From contig JAGYXB010000020.1 in assembly GCA_022495005.1 (NCBI GenBank), positions 1,922,001-1,986,000 on the forward strand: 64,000 bases of DNA, given 5' to 3'. Both the position numbers and the translations under genes were made by a program. Source of the DNA: Rhyacophila brunnea. Lineage: Eukaryota; Arthropoda; Insecta; Trichoptera; Rhyacophilidae. Of the stretch, positions 54,911-64,000 are shown one piece after another. The notes beneath the pieces are model-generated. The model was not told the DNA's origin and made no database searches. It saw nothing but the letters and a program-made list of their open reading frames with translations. How positions within the stretch are numbered: the stretch's first letter is position 1; each line of letters opens with the position of its first letter.

Positions 54911-55009
54911 GTTCGTATTCTATGCTCAGGAGTAAACAGAGTAATTTACATAAATTCACACTCTTTGTGTTTACTTCTGGAATGTTATTAATCCTTGTAT
55001 GAAGCAGGG

Positions 55010-55210
55010 CCGCATTAGGACTTTCCCCCCCATCTCCACTCACCATGTATATGCAGCCGCGGTTTGTGCACGGCCGCCTTCCATGACGCTATAAACGTGT
55101 CAGAATGATAGATTTTAGTGCCACACCTCCTTGTCCCGAAGCGATGCTGCACGGGACTGATGTAGCAACCATGCACCTTAGTGGTTAAAAAAAGAGTTTT
55201 AGAAAATAAA
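55010..55210 (+). repeat. Dispersed repeat R4 (copy 2)
   Basis: Aligns with 42336-42490 through CCGCGGTTTGTGCACGGCCG, TATAAACGTGTCAGAAT and GGGACTGATGTAGCAACCATGCA. Confidence 0.6.
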
Positions 55211-55435
55211 AAGAATCTTGACTTGCTCTGCCGTCATTTATCTTTAATGACATGAAGTGTCCTCTGTACCCGTGTACTTAAACTCTGCCGAAACAGAGGA
55301 TTCAGGAGTTGAAAGTGATGAATCTACGGAGGAGGGATCGGAATTATTCCGTCCTCCATATGACGCAGCACCGAATTAGGACTAGAGGAATATTTTCTAT
55401 TGCTCCATCCGACTGCGGATTGACTTAGGAGGTAT

Positions 55436-55640
55436 CGCACCTCAGAGGGCGCGTCGCGATCCTGCGGGCGAGGGGAGGGTGCGCCGTCGCGGCGGCGTCG
55501 CCATGGCAACCGTCGGCGTCGTAAAATTTTACGACCCGACAAACTCCTTTCCCGCGAGAGTGTACAGAGAGTGCACAGCGCCCGCGTCGAGACAACTTTA
55601 CTTTTCGAGGGGGCGGGTGGTGTTATAGTTAACTTCCTCC
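55436..55640. promoter_or_regulatory. GC/CpG island with RFX/X-box-like site
   Basis: A sharp CpG-rich island in AT-rich DNA. It contains GTCGCCATGGCAAC (55497-55510), 13 of 14 matches to the RFX X-box consensus GTTNCCATRGNAAC, and the 18-bp palindrome GTCGTAAAATTTTACGAC (55518-55535). It may be a promoter of an unseen gene. Frames on either strand (for example 55324-55680, minus) show only GC-driven composition. Confidence 0.4.
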
Positions 55641-57613
55641 CCCCATCACCTCTGGCTACCCGCTTTAAGTGTATTTTCACCGGGAGGGGTTTGCCATAAT
55701 GAATTTGTTTATCTGGGGAAATGCTTCTGAGTAATCGGAAGGTGATCGAGCTATTTTTGTTTCGTGGAATTTGTTTATTCTCCTTTGATTTATATTTTTT
55801 TCCCGGAATTCCGGCTTGTTAACTTGTTCGGCGGGAATGTTTTCTCCCCATTTTGTTTGTTTTTGTACAATTTAATTGTCACAGTAATCTAAAAGAATAA
55901 CATACCTACCTACCCAATTAAATTATCTAGTAAACATCTCGAAAATTTATAACTATAATATAATTCAGTTACAAGTAAATTGTACGTATTAGGCCTTTCG
56001 CTCATGGAGAAATTAAAATCCGACGAACTGGTTGCTGATGGAACTCATAAACTGGCCAATGACTAATGCTTCGCACACGGTGCTACTGAAACCCACTTGA
56101 AATAATAATCTCTAGTATAATCTAGTTTGAGATTTCAAACTGTCAAAAAATATAACATAGTATAATATATATATACAAAATATAAACGGGAATATTCTGG
56201 CAGCCTGTAATTATACAGGCAGTTGTATTTCTGAACTTCTGTCACAAATTTTAAATTAAAAATCGGTTCGCCCATCTTTAACTTTTGACGTCTTGACTTG
56301 TATTGCTTGTTCAGTTCAGTACCTACTACCAATTTTTGTAAAAAAAAATATGATTTTTCATCGAATCTACTGATATTGGCACACTGTTTATGGGGGACTG
56401 GAAACCGAGAGACTGAGAGACTAGGATGTCGCGTTTCTGCAGCTTAGTAGCGATGCTAACGTTTTAAAACTGAGAGATTCCAGTCTTGCCGTGAACGAGC
56501 CGCACATTGAAATACATTAGCTGGAATTTTAGATTCAGTCTCCCCCTTTTAAACCTTATGATGAATCGACTGCGTCATTTGCGTTACAGAAACGCGCCAC
56601 TGACCATTGTGTATGGATTGGTTGCCTTGTATATAACGCCGTATGTCAGATTACACTTGTTTATCACTGGGGCATATATAAATGCTACAGCAGATAGAGA
56701 ACGGACTGGAGACGTGTCCTGGTGGAGGCCAAGACCCACGATTCGATATTAGTATCCTATACACTGTACAGTATACACAGATGACGGTCGGTAGATAACA
56801 GTTCGACATACATTTCGGAAGGCGCTGGGCTTGAATTTTAATGTAAACAGGAATACGAAATATATTCGTGGTTGTCCTTTGATTTTCCGCCGAATGCATT
56901 ATTCATGGATTGGAAATCGATGATCCTCGAGCTCTGCCTACAGTCGAGAATTAATTAATATTTTAACAGCGAGCTGCTTAAAAACCGTTTGAGTTTGTTT
57001 TGTCTTACACTTGACTAAACTGTAGACTTTTTTTATACAATGGCAGATGAGTTTTTGCTCATTATTTTAAGATCTGTGCGGTATTAGGTATATGGGCAAA
57101 CTAAGTAAATAGTTATCTGTAAGTAGTCAGCGAAATTAAGTCTACATCGCATTGATTGTATGTCACATTGTTATTAATTTAGTTATTTTTATAAAGTACC
57201 TACTACTGGAATATATCTTTTTCCTAAGTCTCTGAACATATGAATACCACGCGACAACTCCAAGAATCCGTGTCGCTTACTGATACTAAATATATATCTA
57301 CCTAGACGAAATTTAAGGATTTTACATTCTTCATCGAAAATATCATGGAAAAGCCTCTTAAGTATAATTATTAGATAAATTCTAGAAAGAATCTCTGACC
57401 GAATGGGTTTTAATCCACTAAGACACATACGTAACTACCTAAAACTATCGAATGTTATATTATGCTATAGGTAGTAGGTGCGTTTTATATAATATATAAA
57501 TTCGTTAATAATTCTAATAAAACCCATTTTTATAGTAGTAATTCCAATTTTATTTAATATTAACTGGACCGGTTTCGGCCACGTCAGAAGTACATTGTAA
57601 ACTAGTAAAGAAT
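55641..57613. other. Non-coding, nothing recognised
   Basis: About 2 kb without a recognised gene, TIR pair or family text. Short frames at 56135-56332, 56507-56752 and 57189-57428 have no domain. Confidence 0.4.
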
Positions 57614-57736
57614 ATACTGTCGAAGAAGAACTTCTTGTCCACGTGTTAAAACTTACTGTGAACTAACAGGCCCCTTCTGTTTAGTCGACTACAGCGACTT
57701 CCAGTTATCGACGAGATCTTGTTGTCGGTCATTAAT
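57614..57736. mobile_element. Dispersed TIR repeat R2 (internally deleted copy 3)
   Basis: Joins the two ends of the family: TGTCGAAGAAGAACTTCTTG...GGCCCCTTCTG directly followed by GACTACAGCGACTTCCAGTT...TCTTGTTGTCGG. About 260 bp of the centre are missing relative to 33781-34165. Confidence 0.75.
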
Positions 57737-57812
57737 TTAAAAAGATACAAAAAACATTCTCAAATAAAAATACATTTAGGAACTAGCTTATCAGATAGTA
57801 TTATTACAATCG

Positions 57813-57990
57813 GGCGGTTCTCGTGGTGCAGTGTGTAAGGCGCTGGCCTTCCATCCGGGATCTCTGGGTTCGACCCGGCGAGGACACAATATTTACTTAT
57901 GTGATTTTCTCAAAGCCTAGGTTTTTGTGATTGTTCAAAATTACTAACAACCGCCTTGTACGAAAAAGCAGGGACATGGTTATTAATAAT
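57813..57990 (+). mobile_element. tRNA-derived SINE, family B (copy 2)
   Basis: GGGCGGTTCTCGTGGTGCAG head, decayed B box (GGTTCGACCCGG), and the body TTCTCAAAGCCTAGG, ACTAACAACCGCCTTGTACG and GGGACATGGTTATTAATAAT match the minus-strand copy at 23839-24033. Confidence 0.8.
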
Positions 57991-58154
57991 TTAAAATATA
58001 TATATATTATTACAAATTACAATCACATTTAGGTACCTACCTATTTAATTAAAATCAATAAAATTGTGTTTTATTTAAATTAATAATTCAATGCATTTCC
58101 ACCACGAAGTGACAGTTAACACCATGAAAGAAATATAATATAATTTCGTCTGCA

Positions 58155-58290
58155 GTCACGGTGGCCGACTTAGTAGAGCGGCAGTCTACGAAGCCGGGTT
58201 CGATCGTTCTTTATTCAACGTGTGTTTCATCCAGTGTCAGAGGCCAATGGGTTGGGCGAATGGGTAAGAATCTCACTCGGTTTCGCAAAT
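58155..58290 (+). mobile_element. tRNA-derived SINE-like element, family C
   Basis: GTGGCCGACTTAGTAGAGCGGCA and a B box GGGTTCGATCG (58196-58206) in tRNA spacing, then a unique body. No paired acceptor stem. Confidence 0.6.
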
Positions 58291-58570
58291 AGCAAACATT
58301 TCGTTGAAAAGGTCAATCTTCATTTTTTACATCTTTCACATTACATATTGCGGATGGATAGTGGATATGTCCACTTTTGATTTTCATTGACTCACATAAA
58401 TGATGAAGTTTATAGGGTGATTCATTTTTTTTAAGTTTATTTTATTCATTCTAAATCAAATAAAATTAGTCTCTATTAATTTGTAAATTATTCAAAGTAG
58501 GTAACCGATTTCAGTGTGCGTGTTGGCAATACGTTTCAAAGCTTTCACACAAATATTGTATTATTTCGAC

Positions 58571-58982
58571 CATGTTTAGGTAAAAGGGCGTAACCCACAC
58601 AGATTTTTTTTTATAGGAGAGTCAAAAAACGTTTTTTGAGTGATTTTGGTTCAATATTAATAAAAAAAAAAATGGGCACTTTTAATACATCTATGGCACA
58701 GACATTGGGTGCATGATGATTGCTGATTTGGTGTAATATTTTTTCGATCTACTAATAATTAAAGAAGTTATTACAGAAAAATCATTAAAATTCAGCGTAA
58801 ATGCTTTTTTTCTTTAATTAAAACTTAATTAAAGCTCAATTAAAACCTGAATTTATATAATAAATCGACATTTGCGGCTTTCTTCCTTTTTACAGAACGT
58901 GTATTTAGTTGTATACATTGTTAATATCTAATAAAAGCACTTTTCGAAAAATCGAGGGTTACGCCCTTTTTCCTAAACACAG
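58571..58982. mobile_element. TIR element, TGTTTAGG ends, 412 bp
   Basis: CATGTTTAGGTAAAAGGGCGTAACCC on the left pairs with GGGTTACGCCCTTTTTCCTAAACACAG on the right. TCGAC and TCGAT beside the ends may be a degraded target duplication. Non-coding. Confidence 0.75.
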
Positions 58983-59667
58983 TCGATTTGTAGATCATTC
59001 AAAAACTTGCACCGGGCCAATTGTTTCTTATCACTGACACTGTCAGTTTGTATGTAGCCGTCGGTTTGTTTTAAGTTTTAACTAACTTCTTTATTTACTC
59101 AATCATCGGCCCATTTTTTACGGCTACACTAATTTTGTTTACATATTTACTATAATCAAGTTTACAGGAAGCCCCGCCGGGATATCACATCACGAGAAGC
59201 CAACTTTGTCTGGCGGGTGAACGAGGTTAATAAAATGTTTTCATGTTTTGTTGACACTGCTTTCGTCTGTCGACAACAGCATACCGACATACCAGCAGTT
59301 GGAACATAATTACTTGAATGCCTTTTCTTCATATTGTGGTGCCATCGTCTATTAAATGTTGGCGGCTTAAATCTCGTCGGAAAAAGTCTCGTCATTTTCC
59401 ATTCGCATCGGTTCCATGACAAAACAGAACAGTGACAAAAGAGAACAACACTCAATAACAATATAACTATGACCTTTCAAGAAAAATATAAATTTAATAT
59501 TGAAATTGTCCTATCTCTATTATGTTGATAGATTTTTAATAGTACAGATTTTCAATACGCCATAATAAATCAAATTATATACCTAATTTCTGCATTTATA
59601 ATCGCTAGAAAGCCTCAAGTAAACGGGACTTAACTCGGTGTTGCCGGCAAGCTTAGGATATCTCATC
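58983..59667. other. Spacer, no gene supported
   Basis: An acceptor-like TTTACAG at 59161-59167 precedes a short GC-richer block, but no frame, phase or domain supports an exon. Confidence 0.35.
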
Positions 59668-59671
59668 TTAA

Positions 59672-60035
59672 GGTGAAACGGCAAATAATTTTCAACCATA
59701 GGCGCGACGAAATTTTGGACTCGCTGGCATTCGGAGAGCGAACGTCGAGGTTTGAATACGTCAATTTGTTTCGTGATGGCGACGGAGGTACTAATTCTTA
59801 AATCGTGTAAAGAAGGCTAAAAACGTTACCCATTTACTTGTAAAAAGAAAACATGTTAATGAATATATTATTATTGTTACTAATAGAACAATAAACAGAA
59901 CATTAAATGGACGCATGCTGGATTTATATGACAAATTATATGTCGTTCGGCATGCGTCATTTGCACCCGCGACCCGCAATCCGCGCATCGCCTAGCCACG
60001 ATCTTTTTAGACAATGCCTCAACTGAGGTATAGCC
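59672..60035 (-). mobile_element. TTAA-target MITE, copy 3
   Basis: Reverse complement of copies 1 and 2, with TTAA at 59668-59671 and 60036-60039. The left TIR has a small deletion (GGTGAAACGGC). Confidence 0.88.
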
Positions 60036-60039
60036 TTAA

Positions 60040-60833
60040 AGGTTGGCGGTTTAAATTTCGTCTACACTAATTTTGTCAATCAATTGTCCAATAATCCAAT
60101 GCCGTTAAGTGAGGGCTGTGTTAGTATCATCGAGAGATATCTTTTGCGGATCAATCATGCTACGTCTTCCAGACATCGAAATGCAGTTCCTGCCCCGCTA
60201 AAGGTTCCTGAAATGGAGAACTAAATATTTATTTCCATTAGGTTTTCAGTGGCTTAATTGTATGAAACACTAAATATTCTTTTATGTATTTTTGGAGCTC
60301 GCAACCATAAAGCGGTAAGGATATATTATAGTTGTTTAGACTTGTGGATTCCTTTTATTAATTACTTGTTTATAATTATTTAGTTTAATATTATAATTTA
60401 TATTGACATTTCCTCGGTAATTTTGATTTGCTTGAAAATCATATCAAGCCTTGGTCGGAATTTAGTGGCGTAGAGGCCACATGCATTGAATGTTTTTGAG
60501 GACGGAAAAAAATCATACCACACAATCCAGTATCTAAGATGTGAGTATATTATAATATTCATAATTTCTGTATTAATTTGCTGTCTCTGAGTAATGCATT
60601 ACCTGCATACCCCCACGGGACGTCACTAATTTTAACATTATTGAATGATATTTGAGTTGCCTAGAGTCATAACCCATATTTTTCAATTTTCTCATTTTTT
60701 TAGTTAATGCTAGTGATTCTAAATGCATCAATCTATAAAAAAGTTGGATTTCAAAAATCACTTTTAATATTGTGTAAAATAAAAATTATTAAAATTACTT
60801 TTGGGTAAATTATATTCTGGCTCTAAGGTCTTT
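60040..60833. other. Non-coding spacer
   Basis: No recognised gene or repeat. Confidence 0.4.
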
Positions 60834-61145
60834 CTAACCAATCAGCGAATCTATTCTGTACACAAGACTGCTTTCGGCCGCTATGGCAGCTATCTAGGGT
60901 AGGTTTGTATCGAAATATTAGCACGTATTCATTATTGTAACAATTACAGTAAGGCCGTCTAAACAGTCAAAACTCTCGCTCTAAAATTTAGCATAGGCAA
61001 GAGAGGTGCTGTTAAAACATAGCACTTATTGTAATAATTACAACTAACTTATTGTAATTGTAAGTGATAATACTTCGATACAAACCTACCCTAGATAGCT
61101 GCCGTAGCGGCTGAAAGCAGTCTTGTGTATAAAATAGATGTGCTG
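60834..61145. repeat. Inverted-repeat MITE, family M1 (copy 4, best arms)
   Basis: Arms of about 80 bp: CTGTACACAAGACTGCTTTC...CTAGGGTAGGTTTGTATCGA and its partner TCGATACAAACCTACCCTAG...CAGTCTTGTGTATAAAATAG. The best preserved copy of the family. Confidence 0.85.
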
Positions 61146-61867
61146 GAATCTGTATTTTTTTCACACTGTCAGTATCAGAGGCCCTTTTTAATTTTTGTAA
61201 CGAACCGGTTGCGTCGTTTGCGTCAAAGAAAACACCGCTGAGAACCACTGTTTAAAAATAATTTACTAATTGGTACACGTGACCACTGCCCAAAGTGGTT
61301 GAAAGGCCGCCCTAAAATCCGATGAATTGATTGTTAGTTTAGAGAGAAAATGTAAAGAGGGGGACGACCTAGGTAGGCCTTCATCCAGCAGTGAGTTTTA
61401 GGTTCATAACAACGCCAATCTTGCAACTCTGTAAAACCTCAAATGTGACATTAACAAAAATACGACGTATCGCGTGCATAGTTGCCATTGCGCCCCTATG
61501 GATGCGGAGTTTTGTTTTTTTATATGTTTTTTATTACCCACCTACCCGCGTACCTAGGTTTTCTTTTCGTTATTATAATATTACTTTTATTAATACAACG
61601 GGAGTTATTTTTATAGCGTTTTGGGGTCGCCGCGGGTTTTCATTTCGTGAATTAGAATAAAAACGTCAGACCGCGGAGGTAATACTATAAATTCAACATA
61701 TAAAAATAATGTAACATGACACGTATAATGAGTATGTGTACCTACCTATTCGACTAACTGTATATGTAGCTACTGCAGCCTGCATTTTTGTAAGTTTGTG
61801 GATATATTTGGCATTGAAATGTTAAATGAGCTAGTGCTGGCCAAGGGCGGAACAAGGTGTTTTAATG
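61146..61867. other. Spacer with a short LINE-tail-like fragment
   Basis: 61365-61395 (TAGGCCTTCATCCAGCAGTGA) resembles the complement of the RTE LINE end CACTGCTGGATGAAGGCC at 6355-6372. The rest, including the frame at 61391-61660, is unassigned. Confidence 0.45.
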
Positions 61868-62190
61868 CCCGGGTTACATGTAAGTTGTACGTATGCAGTT
61901 CATCGTGGGACACTTATTCGTGCGCCGCAGTACGTGAAACATGAGTTCGTATAACATTTTATCAAATGACGAGTTCTTCGTTGAACATTTCACCGTGGAA
62001 TACATTTGTACGTATCTTACAAAATTCGGCGATAGTTTGCAAATAGTACTGTTCCAATTAGATTAACCCTAACCTAACCTAGTAAAGACATCTCCACATG
62101 TTGTAGCATACGTACAAATATACTCCAAGGTGAAATGTTCAACGAATAAGTGTCTTGCGGTGGACTGTTTACGTACAAATTTCCGGATAC
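61868..62190. repeat. TTAGG-centred foldback, diverged copy
   Basis: Arms TTGTACGTATGCAGTTCATC...ACATTTCACCGTGGAATACA and TACTCCAAGGTGAAATGTTC...ACGTACAAATTTCCGGATACG are inverted. The centre has CCCTAACCTAACCTAG (62066-62081). Confidence 0.75.
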
Positions 62191-62278
62191 GAATGCCCGA
62201 GCAGCAAATCGTGTAAGTACCTACATATATTTTTGATTGTTTCGTAATATATTGTTTAGGTAGGTCTGCACAAATATT

Positions 62279-62500
62279 TTGTCCGATCCTAATACGATCA
62301 TTATGGGCCTCAACAGAGTGGAGGTTTGTGTTAACAGATTTAGTATTTTTTACGAGAAATAGATGCCAACTCAACATGTCCATACTCTGACTCCATACAC
62401 AAATTGAAAAACAATATTTGTACTTACTTGCCAAACCCAGGATTCGAACCTGGGACCCACAACATCATAGGCTGACGCTTAAGCCGCGCAGCCATCGTGG
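62279..62500 (-). mobile_element. SINE family A, full-length minus-strand copy
   Basis: In reverse complement it shows GGCTGCGCGGCTTAAGCGTC, B box GGTTCGAATCC, CTGGGTTTGGCAAG, a body with TTAACACAAACCTCCAC, and the tail ending near GTATTAGGATCGGAC. Confidence 0.85.
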
Positions 62501-62547
62501 GCTGCACAAATACTATTTAATAACCTATAAATAATATTAAGCTTAAC

Positions 62548-62720
62548 TTCAGACTGTTAGTTTTTAAAATACAATTAAACCCTGCCCAATCCAAGTCATA
62601 GTAGATAATAGTCAAAAAATATTCGTTTATCTATAAAATATCTAAAATTATGCCATACATAAATTTAGATATTTTATAGATAAAAGGAGATTTTTTATCG
62701 ATCATGGTTTAGAATTGGCA
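62548..62720. repeat. Dispersed repeat R6 (copy 2)
   Basis: Aligns to 44333-44470 and contains an internal inverted pair (TTTATCTATAAAATATCTAAA / TTTAGATATTTTATAGATAAA). Confidence 0.6.
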
Positions 62721-62761
62721 GGACTTAACTAACACCATCTGATTGATTAATGATTAAACTG

Positions 62762-63080
62762 GCGCTAAGGTCCATTTAGGTCCATGGCCAACTGCACAAC
62801 CATCCTCCAGGAGTCTCTGTCCAGAGCTTCTCTTTTCCAGTCGGTCACACCCAGCTTTGCTGCATCCCTGCTGACGGCGTCCGACCATCTCTTCCGAGGT
62901 CGGCCTAGAGGCCGGATACCCACTGGGACTCCCTTGTAGACCTCTGCTTTATTCGCACCTTACTACGTGACCGGCCCATCTCAGCCTTCTTGCCCTCAGA
63001 ATATTTCTGATCTTCGGCTTGAAAGACTCGTAAAGTTCGGCATTCTTACGAATGCGCCACCCTTGGTCCTCTTTAATCTG
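62762..63080 (-). pseudogene. Non-LTR retrotransposon polymerase C-terminus, decayed
   Basis: The minus strand reads WRIRKNAELYESF and RARRLRWAGHVVR, the conserved IRKNxELY...RLRWxGHVxR block. After a frameshift, GRPRKRWSDAVSRDAAKLG and DWKREALDRDSWRMVV follow near 62770-62900, the usual ending of this LINE type. One or more frameshifts and the lack of any upstream polymerase mark it as dead. Confidence 0.85.
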
Positions 63081-63838
63081 TAATATTTAATATTCTTAAT
63101 TATTCAACGAAATCAAATAAGTGTGACTTTGACTTTGTGTGCACTATTTTTGTCGGATCGCCCGTAGCATAGGTACCTAAACTATTATGGTTTGGTTGGC
63201 AGGGTTTAATTGAATTTTAAAAATCACCAGACAAGCACCATCTGCAAATTGTATTCTAAGGTCAATGAAAACAAATAAGTAGGACTGACAAAGTTTAGTA
63301 TGCACTATTTATGTCGAATCTTAACAGCCTACCTCCACCCACGCCACTGATATCATATAATATATTAAAATTGTAGCGTTTGATACATATTATTTATTGT
63401 ATACAAACTGTATGTACTGTGTTGCAATGACAAAAATGGATTTGTCTCAAAATGATCGCAATGCAATATTGTTCCATTGTCATTCGAAAAGTGTTGCCAG
63501 CCTCGTCAGCCAGCTGATGTCAGCCGTCAAAAAACAAAAATGGAACGCGAACGTTTTTGATGGTGACAAAAAAAATACGGCATTTTTCGATGATGATTAT
63601 TGAACGAGAAAAAAAAACATGTCTAGACTGGCGAGCGCGCGATTCCGTGTCCCATTGTTTTATCGGTTTTTCGAATAAAAGAAAGGACAAAAAAAAAATC
63701 GCCAGAAACAAAACCTTGTGCTTTTTAAAAAATATATGGCTATTTTCCTGATTCCCATGCTGCCATTCAACATCATAATATTAATTGGCCTATAATTTGT
63801 GGATGCATTGTCAATGGTTTCTAACCATCAGTATTAAT
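63081..63838. other. Spacer
   Basis: Frames at 63397-63603 and 63557-63751 have no recognisable domain. No repeat family recognised. Confidence 0.4.
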
Positions 63839-64000
63839 CAGTGTTGCCAACAGCATTTTTTTTTCCAAGTTCACCAAATCTTCTTTTATTGCGAAATTAT
63901 AGTACTTTGCAACAATTTATTTAACGGATATTTCGAAATTTTAGTACCTTTTACATATTTTTTTCCGATATTCAAAATTATAGTATTTGTACTATAATTT
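63839..64000 (+). repeat. hAT-like terminal repeat R3, running off the window
   Basis: CAGTGTTGCCAAC (63839) and the final ATTATAGTATTTGTACTATAA match 36558-36610. The spacing differs, so one copy has an insertion or deletion. Confidence 0.55.

Noticed and set aside
55324..55680. Minus-strand 118-codon frame rich in Arg and Ser
   Set aside because: It lies on a CpG island; composition explains the open frame, and no domain or splice signals were seen.
59161..59230. Exon continuing the Ig gene
   Set aside because: Acceptor-like sequence present, but no phase gave an Ig-like continuation and donors are ambiguous.
1..64000. CRISPR array, operon or prophage
   Set aside because: All repeats are dispersed or inverted eukaryotic elements; no regularly spaced direct repeats or bacterial genes were seen.

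Overview
The window is 64 kb of AT-rich, repeat-dense eukaryotic (arthropod) DNA with very little coding sequence. An insect, probably a lepidopteran, is suggested by abundant GTAGGTACCTAC-type strings, short TTAGG (insect telomere motif) arrays inside dispersed elements, tRNA-derived SINEs, RTE/CR1-like LINE 3' ends and many hAT, TTAA-target and TA-target miniature elements. A hemipteran cannot be excluded from sequence alone. There is no bacterial, organellar or viral gene and no CRISPR array.

Genes. One complete protein gene is certain: an uninterrupted deoxyhypusine synthase at 7306-8427 (+), with the catalytic lysine and NAD/spermidine-site residues present. A second gene is inferred from two exons on the + strand. 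Exon 1 (ATG at 13174, donor at 13220) encodes a hydrophobic signal sequence. An exon at 44864-45013 has consensus splice sites and encodes the first half of an Ig-like domain. Both junctions are phase 1 and the join extends the hydrophobic core, so I read this as the start of a secreted or membrane Ig-superfamily gene with a 31.6-kb first intron. Its remaining exons were not found with confidence and may lie beyond 64 kb.

Layout. 1-6.5 kb: LINE and SINE remnants, a nested hAT and MITEs. 6.5-8.5 kb: deoxyhypusine synthase and its promoter side. 8.7-12.6 kb: five TIR elements in a row, several nested, including a hAT with a 212-codon frame. 13.0-13.2 kb: candidate promoter and first exon. 13.2-44.9 kb: the putative intron, filled with hAT relics, SINEs, TTAA elements, foldback elements with TTAGG at their centre, and elements carrying hammerhead-ribozyme-like motifs (28.8-31.3 kb and 40.15 kb). 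44.9-45.0 kb: Ig exon. 45.2-64 kb: LINE 3' ends, a 239-bp tandem duplication, more hAT elements, three abutting MITEs (49.0-50.2 kb), a GC island with an RFX/X-box-like site (55.5 kb) and further repeat copies.

Most of what can be learned here is about mobile DNA. Target-site duplications delimit at least nine hAT-type insertions, and several insertion orders can be read from nesting. The main leads are the hammerhead-like inverted pair near 28.9-29.1 kb, a 23-bp TIR-only hAT remnant that still has its own 8-bp duplication, and the long-intron Ig gene.
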